Of a DNA stretch of 43,491 nucleotides, positions 1 through 8,755 are shown one piece after another. A model generated the notes under the pieces. The model ran no database searches and was not told the origin of the DNA. It saw only the letters and a list, made by a program, of their open reading frames with translations. The number at the start of each line of letters is the position of its first letter. Position 1 is the first letter of the stretch. The stretch covers positions 1 to 43,491 of the forward strand of contig NZ_RWKI01000027.1 in assembly GCF_003984645.1 (NCBI RefSeq). The letters run 5' to 3'. The position numbers and the translations under genes were made by a program. The stretch comes from Variovorax sp. MHTC-1. Its GTDB lineage: Bacteria > Pseudomonadota > Gammaproteobacteria > Burkholderiales > Burkholderiaceae_C.

Positions 1-251
1 TTGCGCTTTATGTTCGATCAATAGCAGTCGCGATTCGCGTTCTGCAGACCTTCCCTAAGCGTCGCAGAACGGCCTGTGCCTCATCGATCCAGCGCAGAAT
101 GCGGCCAAGAACTGACGGTCGGCCGCGACCTCCGAACGCAGCGCGGGGCATCATGCCGCAATGCGAACGGCGAACGCGACCGTCCTCTTTTGCAGTGATT
201 TCGTCGATTCCATCACGCGGCGCATGGACCCGCTGGGCGCAAACTGAATGC

Positions 252-452
252 ATGTTCAGAGCGCTATTGCTTCTACTGGTTGCCCTCGGTCCGCTTTTGC
301 TTGTATACATGTTCGGCCTTTGGCTGCTGGTTGCATTCGTCGCGCTCGTGGTGGCAACCTTCTTGTTTTCGACGGGCAAGGCACGCCCTTCGGAGGAGGA
401 TCAAGGCGGCCGGCTCACTGGTTACCGCACCACCAAGCTTGCGGACTTCTAG
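252..452 (+). CDS. small hydrophobic membrane protein, hypothetical
   Basis: This 66-residue frame starts at the ATG at 252. Residues 2-39 are almost entirely Leu, Val, Ala, Phe and Gly (two closely spaced membrane segments), followed by a charged tail (KARPSEEDQGG) likely to lie in the cytoplasm. The frame is open further upstream, but that part is Arg/Pro-rich and does not look coding. No convincing ribosome binding site precedes the ATG. I do not recognise a family. The hydrophobic composition with a sharp switch to a polar tail is the only support, so it could be spurious. Confidence 0.4.
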   Translation: MFRALLLLLVALGPLLLVYMFGLWLLVAFVALVVATFLFSTGKARPSEEDQGGRLTGYRTTKLADF

Positions 453-461
453 TCCGCTGAA

Positions 462-815
462 TCATTGAAATGGGCGGTGAGGGACGCCCGAGACGGGCCT
501 GGCCACACCCCTTGAGGACGCCATGGCCGGTCCGCCTCCCAACTGTGAGGCCGACTGTTCGAGCTGGATGCAATCTGACCGGATCACCGGAGGCCGAGTC
601 CGCCTTCCTGTGGCCGACTCACCACTTGCTGTCACGCGCAGTACCGTCGCCGGCCCCGAATGCATCGCTCTCCTCAGCTCGTACAGAACGGGCGGAAGGT
701 CCGCCTCGATCAGCTTCGCAGCACGAAGCACACTGCATTTCGCAATGTCCTCATCGCCATCGAAGGCCATGGGAAGCTGAGCGCCGCAAAGACGCTTTAG
801 TAGTTGCATTGGCAT
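462..815 (-). CDS. hypothetical small protein
   Basis: A 117-residue frame starts with ATG at 815, preceded by an AGGA six bases upstream. The first 65 residues are balanced in charge and hydrophobicity (LLKRLCGAQLPMAFDGDEDI, then a Leu/Ala/Glu helix and a short beta-like stretch). The last 45 are Arg/Ser/Gly-rich and less protein-like, so the real gene may end earlier than its frame or be decaying. It looks like short uncharacterised Burkholderiales proteins, but I cannot name a family. Function unknown. Confidence 0.45.
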   Translation of the reverse strand: MPMQLLKRLCGAQLPMAFDGDEDIAKCSVLRAAKLIEADLPPVLYELRRAMHSGPATVLRVTASGESATGRRTRPPVIRSDCIQLEQSASQLGGGPAMASSRGVARPVSGVPHRPFQ

Positions 816-1028
816 CGCTGGTCCTGAAAGTGGCTCGAATCTGAGCGTTCGCTGAGATTGCGTTGCTCCTGGCCCTGGACTGAACAGGCAGGGTGCACGC
901 GAAGTGGAGATGGGTCGGTGCGTTTCCCCACACTGACCTCAAGAGAGGCGGATTTCCAACGCTTCTCGCCCACCGCTGGGTTCGGTAGCGTACAGACGAT
1001 GTACTTGGCCTATGCAGAATTGCTCACT

Positions 1029-1787
1029 ATGCGCACTACCGCCAGTCGAACTGCATCAGCAAATACTTCTGGTATGCAGTCCGACGCTGCAAGGCAGAAC
1101 TATTTGCTCGCTGCACTCCCCGACGAGGAGTGGGAGCGCTGGCACCCCCAGTTGGAGCAGGTGGACATGAAGCTCGGCGAGGTACTGTACGAACCGGGCG
1201 CCACGATGAACTACGTGTACTTTCCGACGACGGCGATCGTCTCGTTGCTCTACGTCATGAAAAACGGCGCTTCAGCGGAAATCGCAGTCGTGGGCTTCGA
1301 AGGTCTTGTCGGCATCGCGTTGTTCATGGGAGGTGGGTCGACCTCCAGCCGTGCGGTGGTGCAGAACGCTGGCAGGGGGTATCGTCTGCCAGCGCAAGCC
1401 TTGAAGCTGGAATTCGAAAGCCCACCGGTTCTCCACCTGCTGCTGCGATACACCCAGGCGCTGATTGCCCAGATGGTGCAAACGGCTGCCTGCAACAGGC
1501 ACCATTCGTTGCACCAGCAGCTCTGCCGCTGGCTCCTCCTGAGCCTCGACAGGCTTCGGGTCAATGAGCTTGTGATGACGCAAGAGCTCATCGCCAACAT
1601 GCTCGGGGTGCCGCTGGACGGCTACACCGAAGATGCGCTCAAGCTGGAGGGGGCAGGCATCATCCGCTACGAACACGGGCACATCACCGTGCTGAATCGC
1701 GCGGGACTGGAAGAGTGCACATGCGAATGCTATCTGGTAGTCAAGAAGGAGTACGACCGACTACTGCCTCGCACAAAAGCTGATTGA
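1029..1787 (+). CDS. Crp/Fnr-family transcriptional regulator with atypical recognition helix
   Basis: A cytoplasmic DNA-binding regulator of about 252 residues. It has an N-terminal cyclic-nucleotide-binding-like beta-roll (from LLAALPDEEWERW to about residue 150), a long dimer helix and a C-terminal winged helix (HQQLCRWLLLSLDRL, then LVMTQELIANMLGV). This subfamily normally has a GVRREGVTEAA-like recognition helix. Here it reads GVPLDGYTEDA, replacing the Arg and Glu expected to contact bases with Leu and Asp. No classical cAMP-contact residues are evident. Starts at 999, 1029 and 1074 are possible and none has a strong ribosome binding site. Family similarity begins just after 1074, so the N-terminus is uncertain. 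It stands alone, and its targets cannot be told from context. Confidence 0.88.
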   Translation: MRTTASRTASANTSGMQSDAARQNYLLAALPDEEWERWHPQLEQVDMKLGEVLYEPGATMNYVYFPTTAIVSLLYVMKNGASAEIAVVGFEGLVGIALFMGGGSTSSRAVVQNAGRGYRLPAQALKLEFESPPVLHLLLRYTQALIAQMVQTAACNRHHSLHQQLCRWLLLSLDRLRVNELVMTQELIANMLGVPLDGYTEDALKLEGAGIIRYEHGHITVLNRAGLEECTCECYLVVKKEYDRLLPRTKAD

Positions 1788-1972
1788 AAGTTGCGCGGCT
1801 AGCTCTGTGATGTACGCGGCGTAAGCCAGTGGGCTGTCGTCCCGTAGGCCCGGTGCCGCCGAGCATGGCGATGAGAAGGAATTCCTGCCCTGCTGCGTAC
1901 GATGCCGCACAGACCAGTCCTCGGGTCGGAACTACGGTGAGGTCTTTCCGCCGGAGGGCGAGGAGCAAAGCA

Positions 1973-2332
1973 ATGACAGCGCTCGACCAGTCGGCCAAGG
2001 ATCTCGTGGCTTCGTACCTTTGCGGACGCAGGATGATTCCAATGCTCTTGGATGCGGTGGTTTGGATGGCTGCGAAACGGCTCTCGGAAGGTGAGACACC
2101 GGTTCTCGATGACACGTTGAGGGGAGACATCGACAGCCAGGCTGAGCTACCGCAAGCTGCTCGCATGGCGCGAATCTCAGGCTTGTCCGTTGTATCCCTT
2201 GGCCTGCGCCGCAGCGACGCGGCGATGGCTGAATACTTCCCTGAACTCTTGTGTGTCACTGCCGACCGAGCTACGGCCTGCCTGGCCACGAAAGAAGATG
2301 CCAATGGGGCTGCTTCAGCGGCTGCGTTGTAA
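1973..2332 (+). CDS. hypothetical protein
   Basis: The ATG at 1973 follows an AGGAG with seven bases between, a good ribosome binding site. The 119-residue product has a hydrophobic helical N-terminal third (LVASYLCGRRMIPMLLDAVV) and later Ala-rich helices. The antisense strand is also open here, so codon pattern alone does not settle the strand; the Shine-Dalgarno sequence favours this one. No family recognised. It ends 75 bases before the convergent lipoprotein gene, with that gene's terminator between them. Confidence 0.35.
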   Translation: MTALDQSAKDLVASYLCGRRMIPMLLDAVVWMAAKRLSEGETPVLDDTLRGDIDSQAELPQAARMARISGLSVVSLGLRRSDAAMAEYFPELLCVTADRATACLATKEDANGAASAAAL

Positions 2333-2352
2333 GCGGGGCCCACCGCCGCTTC

Positions 2353-2380
2353 ATAAAAGAGCCCCAGCCGAAGCTGGGGC
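2353..2380 (-). terminator. Rho-independent terminator of the lipoprotein gene
   Basis: On the minus strand an 8-bp GC stem (GCCCCAGC / GCTGGGGC) closes a TTCG tetraloop and is followed at once by TCTTTTATG. This is a textbook intrinsic terminator, 27 bases past the stop codon at 2407. Confidence 0.88.
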
Positions 2381-2406
2381 CCGGGGTGGGCGATGAACTC
2401 AGCGCG

Positions 2407-4980
2407 TCACGGCACGTTCGAAGAGTGCACCGCGAACGGCTTGAACGGCAGGGCCAGCTTGCCGGCGTACTCGCCATGGGATGCCAGCGTGGGGCAGACA
2501 CCGGGCCCGGAACAGAAGTTGGTGTCCGGATAGATCAGGTCACCGAAGCGGTAGTTGTCGATGCTCTGGCCGCTGTAGTTCGCCACGCTGACGATGTTGC
2601 CCTTCGTTGAGTAGTTGTCGGACATCGTCACCATGACCGGGTCGACGCGCGAGTCCTCCATGGTGCGCAGGATGGTGCCGCTGTTGCCGTCGGCGCCAAA
2701 CTTGAGCCAACCCCACTTGCGATTGGCGCGATCGGTGAAGATCAGCATCGTGTTGATGGTGTCGTCCTGGTTCGGGTAGTCCTTGGCCGCGGCGAGGTGC
2801 GTGATGTTGCTGCCCAGCCCCGTCACCACGCCGACTTCCGCGATCTCCGCGGGCGTGCCGGCCGCCGGCTTCGGGCCCTGCACGTACTGGCCCAGCGAGT
2901 ACAGATGCACTTTGCCGTTCTCGGTGGCGACCCATGCGCGCGGATGGCGCGGCACGGTCTTCCAGTACGGGCTGTCCGGCGCGATGCGCTCGCGGTCGTC
3001 CTTGCTCCAGTAGCTGTAGGTCGAGGTCGTCAGGATGCTCGTGGGCTTGTCGGCCAGCGTGAGCGTCTTGATGACCGTCGGCATGGCCTGCGGACGATCC
3101 GCCAGCAGGTACGGCCACTGGTTGGCGGCGAGCCCGACGTTCTGCGTTTCCAGGTTGCTCGCAGCGCTGCCCAGGTACATCTCGTTCGTGTACTTGAAGA
3201 GCGGGCCGAGGTCGATGAAGGCCACGGTCTTCTCCGACTTCGAGGCCACCACGGCGATGCCGCCCTTGGCGTACTTCTCGTAGTACTCGCCGCCCGGCAG
3301 CAGCTTCGCCCGGTTGCTGGCCATCGGCGAGGCTTCCTTGGCCATGCCCGACAAGCCACCGTTGCCGGTGTACACGACGGCCGCATACGGGTGCATGCCG
3401 GTGGTCACCTTGATGGACGTCGGGGCCTTCATGTTGGCGGGCAGATCGACGTAGCCGAGCACCTTCATGAAGATGTAGTTGCCCTGGTTGAAGAAGCCGG
3501 GGTGCACCATGTCCATCCAGTCGTGCCACCAGTCGTACTTGGGACCGTTGAGCGTGCAGTTCTGGCAGGTGCCGCCGAGCGAGACGACCGCGACCTGGCC
3601 CTTGTGGCCGATGGTGTCCCACACGGTGACGAAGGCGAACTCGCCGCCGCCGGTGACGGAGATGGCGGTGGGCACCTTGCCGAGGGCGAGCTTGACGCTG
3701 GCGCGGTTCTGCGCGGTGAACGTGCCGACGGTGAAGATCGTTGCCGGCTTCGTCGGGCTGCCTTGTGTGGCGATCAGCGACAGGCGCGTCGAGGGGCTGT
3801 CCGCTGCGTTCTCGCCGCGGTCTTCGACGATGGGCAGGTCTGCCGGGTCGTTCGGCGACAGCACGCCTGCGGCGTAATAGGTATCGACCGAGGTGGGCAG
3901 TAGTCGCCGGTCTTGCCACAGCATCTGCGGGCGCTGCATGAAGGTCACCCGGTCGGTGGCCTGCGACTGGAACCACGCGAGCGAGTTCGACAACGAGCTC
4001 CCGCTGGCGGGCGTGCCGATGGCTGCGCCATGGATGCTCACGTACAGGTTGGCCGCGGAGTTGTTTTCCGTACCGAGCTGGTAGTAGAGATCGTTGCCCG
4101 GGCTGTGATTGATCGCGCCCACGTCCGCCCGAAGAGAAAGCGTGTTGACGCCGGTCTTCGTCGCGGCCGGGCCGAACCGGTAGGCCACGCCCTCGGACTG
4201 GCCGAGCTTATAGGCGACGTTGACGTAGGCACTCGCAACGATGGTGCCGGAGCTGTCCACCACGTCGCCGGCGATGGGGGAAGGCGCGGGAGCAGGTGCG
4301 GGAGCCGGGGCCGGAGCAGGGGCAGGGGCAGGTGCCGGCGCAGGCGCAGGCGCCGGCGCAGGAGCAGGCCCAGGCGCAGGACCGGCCGACACGCATGACT
4401 TCGCCGTCATGAACGCGGGATCGCCACCAAATGTCGCGTTCGTGCACGCTGCGGTTCCCGTGACCGACTTGGTGATCCAGCGCGAGTCGGCGCCGTACTT
4501 CACCGATGTGGGGGCGGGCACCGCGAATGAGGCACCTTCATTGGCGAGCAGGGTTCCAGCGGCAGGGGCGGTGGGAGGGGGAGGAGGGGGCGGGATTTGC
4601 ACATAGCACGCCTTTGCCACGTACTCCACCGGGTCGCGGCCGAAGGTGGCGTTATTGCAGACCACGGTGCCGGCGAGCGTCTTGCTCGCCCAGGCCGAAT
4701 TCGCGCCGTATTGCACCACCGTCGACGAGGCCAGGTTAAACGCCTGGCCTTCGTTGGCGACCGTGACCCAACTTGCGTCGAGCTTGCTGTGCACTGCCTC
4801 CTTGTCTGCGGCGGGCTCGCCTGCCGATGGCGCCACCGATGCAGCCGTCGATTCCGTCGGCGCATCCGTGCCTTGAGGGTAAGCGAAGCCGCCGCCGGAG
4901 CCGCTTCCGCCCCCTCCGCAGCCCGCGAGTGCGCCTGCTGCAACAATAAGCAGATGCGCATGTTTTTCGATCTTTTTCAC
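2407..4980 (-). CDS. large secreted lipoprotein with tandem modules and Pro-Ala linker
   Basis: The start is GTG at 4980, preceded by AGGAGATCCAGG; the frame extends to a TTG at 4998, but that would swallow the ribosome binding site. The 857-residue product begins KKIEKHAHLLIVAAGALAGC, a type II signal peptide with lipobox LAGC, followed by a Gly/Ser-rich tether. Two related modules of about 54 residues follow (ANEGQAFNL...TFGRDPVEYVAKAC and ANEGASFAV...TFGGDPAFMTAKSC), each with a Cys pair. Then comes a long Ala-Pro repeat linker and a C-terminal region of about 620 residues rich in beta-strand patterns, possibly a propeller. It is probably anchored in the outer membrane and exposed. Enzymatic role unknown; the repeated modules look like binding modules. 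Transcribed alone, ending at the UUCG-loop terminator. Confidence 0.8.
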   Translation of the reverse strand: MKKIEKHAHLLIVAAGALAGCGGGGSGSGGGFAYPQGTDAPTESTAASVAPSAGEPAADKEAVHSKLDASWVTVANEGQAFNLASSTVVQYGANSAWASKTLAGTVVCNNATFGRDPVEYVAKACYVQIPPPPPPPTAPAAGTLLANEGASFAVPAPTSVKYGADSRWITKSVTGTAACTNATFGGDPAFMTAKSCVSAGPAPGPAPAPAPAPAPAPAPAPAPAPAPAPAPAPSPIAGDVVDSSGTIVASAYVNVAYKLGQSEGVAYRFGPAATKTGVNTLSLRADVGAINHSPGNDLYYQLGTENNSAANLYVSIHGAAIGTPASGSSLSNSLAWFQSQATDRVTFMQRPQMLWQDRRLLPTSVDTYYAAGVLSPNDPADLPIVEDRGENAADSPSTRLSLIATQGSPTKPATIFTVGTFTAQNRASVKLALGKVPTAISVTGGGEFAFVTVWDTIGHKGQVAVVSLGGTCQNCTLNGPKYDWWHDWMDMVHPGFFNQGNYIFMKVLGYVDLPANMKAPTSIKVTTGMHPYAAVVYTGNGGLSGMAKEASPMASNRAKLLPGGEYYEKYAKGGIAVVASKSEKTVAFIDLGPLFKYTNEMYLGSAASNLETQNVGLAANQWPYLLADRPQAMPTVIKTLTLADKPTSILTTSTYSYWSKDDRERIAPDSPYWKTVPRHPRAWVATENGKVHLYSLGQYVQGPKPAAGTPAEIAEVGVVTGLGSNITHLAAAKDYPNQDDTINTMLIFTDRANRKWGWLKFGADGNSGTILRTMEDSRVDPVMVTMSDNYSTKGNIVSVANYSGQSIDNYRFGDLIYPDTNFCSGPGVCPTLASHGEYAGKLALPFKPFAVHSSNVP
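4281..4386 (-). repeat. imperfect GC-rich hexamer repeat coding an Ala-Pro linker
   Basis: About 106 bases are built from degenerate GCaGGn/GCcGGn units and translate on the minus strand to a near-perfect Ala-Pro alternation inside the lipoprotein. The array is slippage-prone, so its length may vary between strains. Synonymous third-position variation argues against very recent expansion. Confidence 0.85.
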
Positions 4981-5297
4981 CCTGGATCTCCTGGTCAACC
5001 TGTGATTTAGAAAAAAGAAGTCCCCTGCGCCTCCAAAGGGCGCAAAGAAATCGGTAAAAGAAATTGCTGGACGGGAAGGACTGCTCGCCGCGCGGGTTAG
5101 CGGGATGCGGCACGTTGTCCGTGCTCGACCCTGTATGTGGTGTGGGGCCTGGGGGCGCCAGACATCGAACCCAACTGGACCGCGGCGACAGCCTTATCGT
5201 TCTTCAAGAGAACGGTCGTATCGCCATTCCTCTTCGCGTGCCACTGTGATTCGATCGTCAGAACTGCAACCGATTTGTCATCGGTTCTATTGAGTAC

Positions 5298-5357
5298 TTA
5301 GGTAGGCTGTATGCGTTGCGCGTCGTCGCTGCGGACCGCTGCGGCAGAAGCCTTCAT
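5298..5357 (-). CDS. possible 19-residue peptide ORF
   Basis: ATG at 5357 is preceded by AAAAGGAAACACT, a strong ribosome binding site, in a locally AT-rich stretch. The frame encodes MKASAAAVRSDDAQRIQPT and stops. It may be a leader peptide or the start of a lost gene. About 318 bases separate its stop from the lipoprotein start on the same strand. The only support is the ribosome binding site and the AT-rich promoter-like surroundings. Confidence 0.3.
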   Translation of the reverse strand: MKASAAAVRSDDAQRIQPT

Positions 5358-5600
5358 AGTGTTTCCTTTTATTGTTTCAATAGAAGGGATGATGATTGCC
5401 GAATTACCAATCTCCTTTGCGCTAGATCAAAGGCGGAAAAGGCAGGCACTTATTTTTTGACTGCGCGCTATTGAATAGCGACTTTATGAGGCCATTCGAT
5501 TTTAATAAATTAGTTAAAAAGTCATTGCCTCTTCCACGCGATCAACGAATACTTAATTCGGATTAAGGTGAAAGAATTAGAGTCGTGTAAGAAGAGGATC
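5358..5600. other. AT-rich intergenic island
   Basis: This stretch is clearly poorer in GC than the rest of the window, with TTTTATTG, TATTTTTTGA and TTTTAATAAATTAGTTAAAAAG runs. No gene is visible. It may hold promoters for the minus-strand peptide and lipoprotein. From about 5600 to 6190 nothing convincing is seen; a short plus-strand frame with phrases such as YVKREKPQFIITSNFIARMG around 5823-5890 may be an old coding remnant, but no family is recognised. Confidence 0.5.
5417..5430 (-). promoter_or_regulatory. FNR/ANR-like box
   Basis: Read on the minus strand it is TTGAT-CTAG-CGCAA: a perfect left half and a 3-of-5 right half against TTGAT-N4-ATCAA. It lies about 60 bases upstream of the 19-residue ORF, but no clear -10 is found at the matching distance. 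Confidence 0.3.
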
Positions 5601-6195
5601 AATCGAAGGTGAACCGCCCAGGGGCTGGCCAACGCATCATTGAGTTCTCGGCGCGCGACGACGACATGTTTGGCCGAGTCGAGCAATGGACTCGGCACAG
5701 CCGAGGGTCCATTCGTAGACTTGAGTCCTGGAAGACCAGGAAAGCGATGGACGGCCTATCGCACCCGCCACGTGGGCGACATCTACGACCTCTCCCTACC
5801 CGGCCGATGCGCCGCCGGAGATCGCGCCGTATGTGAAGCGCGAGAAGCCGCAGTTCATCATCACGTCGAACTTCATCGCCCGCATGGGCTGGATGATCTC
5901 GTTCATTTCGCCGGTGGCCCGAGTCCCGCTTGACGACTCGGTGGACAGGCCGGCCCGGAGCAGTTTGGCAATGCTTCGGCGCACAGCGCGCTCACAACGC
6001 CCATCGTCAGTGGGTGGCTCCGTCTCGACACACCGCGTGGACCTTCTCGCCACGCAGTTCCTTACCGGCTCGACCTCGCGTAGGTCGCCTTCTCGTAGTG
6101 GCTCGACCCCACTGGCGCCGACTTAGTATGCATTTGCGATGTGCGGCGATTCGCACAGATGCTTCGCCTTCTACTTGTCAAAAGAGAACGCTCCC

Positions 6196-6780
6196 ATGAA
6201 ATCCACAAACCTCCGAACCTATTGCACGGCAGCGGCCCTTGCCGCCTGCAGCATCGCCTTCGTCGGCTGCACCACCACGCGTCCCGCAGACCGTGGAAGC
6301 AGCACGTCCTCGCGCGCGTCTATCGACGCCCAGGTCGACGCCTCCCTGTCCAAGCTCTACGACGCCGTACCGGATTCTCGCGAGCTGGTTGCCAAGTCCA
6401 GCGGCGTGCTGGTGTTCCCGTCGGTGGTTGGCGCGAGCCTGGGAATCGGCGCCGAGTACGGCCGCGGCGCGCTGCGCGCCGGCGGCCGCACCCAGGCCTA
6501 CTACAGCACGACTGCGGGCTCGATCGGCTTCCAGGCCGGCGCGCAGTCGAAGGCAGTGATCTATCTGTTCACCACCCAGGAAGCGCTGGACAAGTTCCGC
6601 AACAGCAAGGGCTGGACGGTGGGGGCGGACGCCACGGTAGCCGCTGCGACCATCGGGGCCAACGGAAGGATCGATACCAACACGATTCGTCAACCGGTGA
6701 TCGCCTTCGTGCTCACCAATGTGGGCCTGGAGGCAGGCGTCTCGGTTCAGGGCGCGAAGATCACCGAAGTTCAGCTCTAA
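6196..6780 (+). CDS. SYLF (Ysc84-type) domain lipoprotein
   Basis: A 194-residue protein with a signal peptide and lipobox (AFVGC at about residue 24). The SYLF domain follows: VPDSRELVAKSSGVLVFPSV, then GIGAEYGRGALRAGG, YYSTTAGSIGFQAGAQS and a C-terminal VGLEAGVSVQGAKI strand pair. Bacterial relatives are exported lipid-binding proteins of unknown precise role. The ATG at 6196 is the start that exposes the signal peptide; 6139 would add non-signal residues. It appears monocistronic, with the hemerythrin gene 93 bases downstream. Confidence 0.9.
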   Translation: MKSTNLRTYCTAAALAACSIAFVGCTTTRPADRGSSTSSRASIDAQVDASLSKLYDAVPDSRELVAKSSGVLVFPSVVGASLGIGAEYGRGALRAGGRTQAYYSTTAGSIGFQAGAQSKAVIYLFTTQEALDKFRNSKGWTVGADATVAAATIGANGRIDTNTIRQPVIAFVLTNVGLEAGVSVQGAKITEVQL

Positions 6781-6873
6781 GGGTTGAGATGGCGCCGAGG
6801 CGCCAAGGTCATTCCCGGCCTCACCCCGGAGTCCCGTTCAGCTTCGACCGGCCGCCCTAGTCATCGTCATCGC

Positions 6874-7344
6874 ATGGAAAACATCTACGAAGCCTTGCGT
6901 GAAAGTCACGAGCTTCAGCGGAAGCTTTGCCGGCAACTGACGCGCATCAAGCCGGGCACTTCACGCGCGGTCGAGGTCTTCCGCGCCCTGCGCATCGAGC
7001 TAGCGGCCCACGCTGCTGCGGAAGAGCGGTATCTCTACGCGCCCATCTTGATGGACGACAGAGGCCTGGATTCGTCGCGGCATGCGTTGGCCGAGCATCA
7101 CGACATCGATGAGTGCGTCGAGGACCTGGGAAAGGCGAAAGAGCATGCCGAAAACTGGGTCGAGCACGCCAAGAAGCTCTCCAGTGAAGTACACCATCAC
7201 CTCAGAGAAGAGGAGCGGAAGTTCTTCCAGGTCTCAGGAAAGATCCTCTCTGACGCACAGAAGAACACTCTGGCGACCAAATACCGTCGGGATCTGGTCC
7301 GGATGCGCAAGGTTCTCGCGGAGGGCGCACGCGGGAAGGGATAG
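6874..7344 (+). CDS. hemerythrin HHE domain protein
   Basis: A 156-residue helical protein with the spaced His/Glu ligands of a di-iron hemerythrin-like fold: H11 in RESHELQ, the AAHAAAEERYLYAPI helix, ALAEHHDIDECVEDL and EVHHHLREEERKFF. Such proteins bind oxygen, NO or peroxide, or sense iron or redox state. It is cytoplasmic with no signal peptide. The start is the ATG at 6874; no strong Shine-Dalgarno is seen. Confidence 0.88.
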   Translation: MENIYEALRESHELQRKLCRQLTRIKPGTSRAVEVFRALRIELAAHAAAEERYLYAPILMDDRGLDSSRHALAEHHDIDECVEDLGKAKEHAENWVEHAKKLSSEVHHHLREEERKFFQVSGKILSDAQKNTLATKYRRDLVRMRKVLAEGARGKG

Positions 7345-7466
7345 ATATCGCCGCGCACCTGATCGACCGGGCGCACCGGGAAGGGCAGCTATCTGCAGTT
7401 GGACTTGCGGATCAGCATCCGCTTGCGCCGGCCTTCTGCTTCGCAGCCGCCACTGCAGAACCTGCG

Positions 7467-7778
7467 CTATTTCTTTGTCAGCAGCAGTTGCCCCACTTTC
7501 TGCAGCCTTTGCTTGAGGCCGCCGGCGATCACGCGGAGGACACCGGGCAACTCAATCTCCATCGTTACCGCGGCGTCGAGCACCTGGATGACACCGGAGA
7601 CAGTCTGACCCATTGCCGCAACGCTGAAAGTGAGCCGGTCCCCGTCCCAGCACTCGCTGCGGACCCCGCCGCTGCCGGGCAACAGGTTGACGATCTTCGC
7701 GAAACCGGCCTCGATGCGGCGGCGCGCCTCAGCGCGGCCGAGCTGATGTGGAACGCTAATGGTGATGGGCGTTGCCAT
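7467..7778 (-). CDS. polyhydroxyalkanoic acid system family protein
   Basis: The 103-residue product begins MATPITISVPHQLGRAEARR, the typical opening of the PHA-system (PHA_gran_rgn) family. It continues through FAKIVNLLPG, W-DGDRLTFSVAAMGQTVSGVI and a C-terminal LKQRLQKVGQLLL helix. The frame is open about 230 bases further upstream, but that part shows no similarity, so the ATG at 7778 is chosen. The family is found with PHA metabolism genes, yet none are nearby. Exact function is unknown; the fold resembles small lipid- or ligand-binding proteins. Confidence 0.85.
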   Translation of the reverse strand: MATPITISVPHQLGRAEARRRIEAGFAKIVNLLPGSGGVRSECWDGDRLTFSVAAMGQTVSGVIQVLDAAVTMEIELPGVLRVIAGGLKQRLQKVGQLLLTKK

Positions 7779-8077
7779 GCCATTAGGGTGCCGCGAATCG
7801 GCGCGCTGGGCAAGGGGCATGCAAGAGGCCTGGGGAGCCTCACAGGTGCCGCCGTTGCTTAAGGCAGTCTGCAGTCTGGCATGCCGCTCGGACGGGCCGC
7901 CTGGAGCCGCCGCGAAGGCGGCCATTTGCCCCTTTCCAGGGTGACGTGCCCCACCCTGCACCGTGCCAGCCAGCCCATCGCCGTTCTCGCTCGCAGAAGC
8001 GTAGCTCAAACGCCAAGGCTGCCCATCACCGCGCCGTCAAAGCGCAGCGCGCGTTCGGTTCTCTCTCCTCTAGTTTG

Positions 8078-8395
8078 TCAGGGAGCGGACTGTTGCCAAT
8101 CAACCTTTCCAGTTCGCATCAGAATGAACGCGCCGAGTATCGTCCCAATGGGCACTGCGAAGAGCATCAAAGCTCCCAGCACTCGAGAGAGATTCCGGCC
8201 CCACCGCTTGCCCGCTCGAACTCCGCGCATCGCCAGGTAGTGCAACAGCAGCGGCGTGCCAAAGAACGCAGCAAGTATCAGGACGCCCATGTCGCTCGCC
8301 TTGTCGCCCTCTAGATGTATGACGCAGGCCAGCGCGACGAGGAGAGAATAGAAAACGACCATGCCGAGATGGATGCGAGTAAGAGATTTGTTCAA
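8078..8395 (-). CDS. three-helix membrane protein, hypothetical
   Basis: A 105-residue product with three likely membrane segments (MVVFYSLLVALACVI; MGVLILAAFFGTPLLLHYLA; LGALMLFAVPIGTILGAFIL) joined by short charged loops. Positive loop residues (RGVRAGKRWGRN) suggest that loop is cytoplasmic. No family is recognised, but hydrophobic and charged blocks alternate cleanly, as expected of a real inner-membrane protein. Confidence 0.65.
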   Translation of the reverse strand: MNKSLTRIHLGMVVFYSLLVALACVIHLEGDKASDMGVLILAAFFGTPLLLHYLAMRGVRAGKRWGRNLSRVLGALMLFAVPIGTILGAFILMRTGKVDWQQSAP

Positions 8396-8755
8396 GCTTG
8401 CTCCACCTTCTAGTTGCTCGCTCGCGGCGCGCCGCTGAGGCGGCTATGAGGCGCATTGAGCCCCGTCGCCCAATGACGGCCGTATTCTGCCTTTGCTCTA
8501 GGCGCCCTTCGGACCACGGTTGCCAACATCCAGGAGGCGCTGGAGGCTCCGGACTGGAGAAGTTGGTTGCGTATCCACCCGGCGGTGCCCAGGCCGGCGA
8601 TCGCATCGGCGATCTGAACGTGGTGTGGGAGTTGGAGCAAGGGCTGCGTTGGCAGCCTATCCCTGCGGCAATCCAGCGCGGGGCCTACTATATGCGCGAC
8701 AACCCAAGTTTTCCGGCAAGAGTGAAGCCTACCGTTTTCACATGAGGAGGACGAA
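8396..8755. other. intergenic stretch without a convincing gene
   Basis: Plus-strand frames here include a piece reading RIGDLNVVWELEQGLRWQ near 8609-8662 that could be a worn remnant, but it matches no family I know. The last 15 bases contain the strong ribosome binding site of the acetyltransferase. Confidence 0.4.

Noticed and set aside
2797..3903. A 368-codon plus-strand frame opposite the lipoprotein gene
   Set aside because: The minus-strand product has a signal peptide, lipobox, ribosome binding site and terminator; the plus frame is an Arg/His/Gly-rich shadow.
4281..4386. The GC-rich repeat as a CRISPR-like or minisatellite element
   Set aside because: It lacks spacers and is in frame within the lipoprotein gene as an Ala-Pro linker.
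5796..6053. An 85-codon minus-strand frame in the gene-poor stretch
   Set aside because: No ribosome binding site and no family; the plus strand here has equally weak frames. Left as non-coding or remnant.
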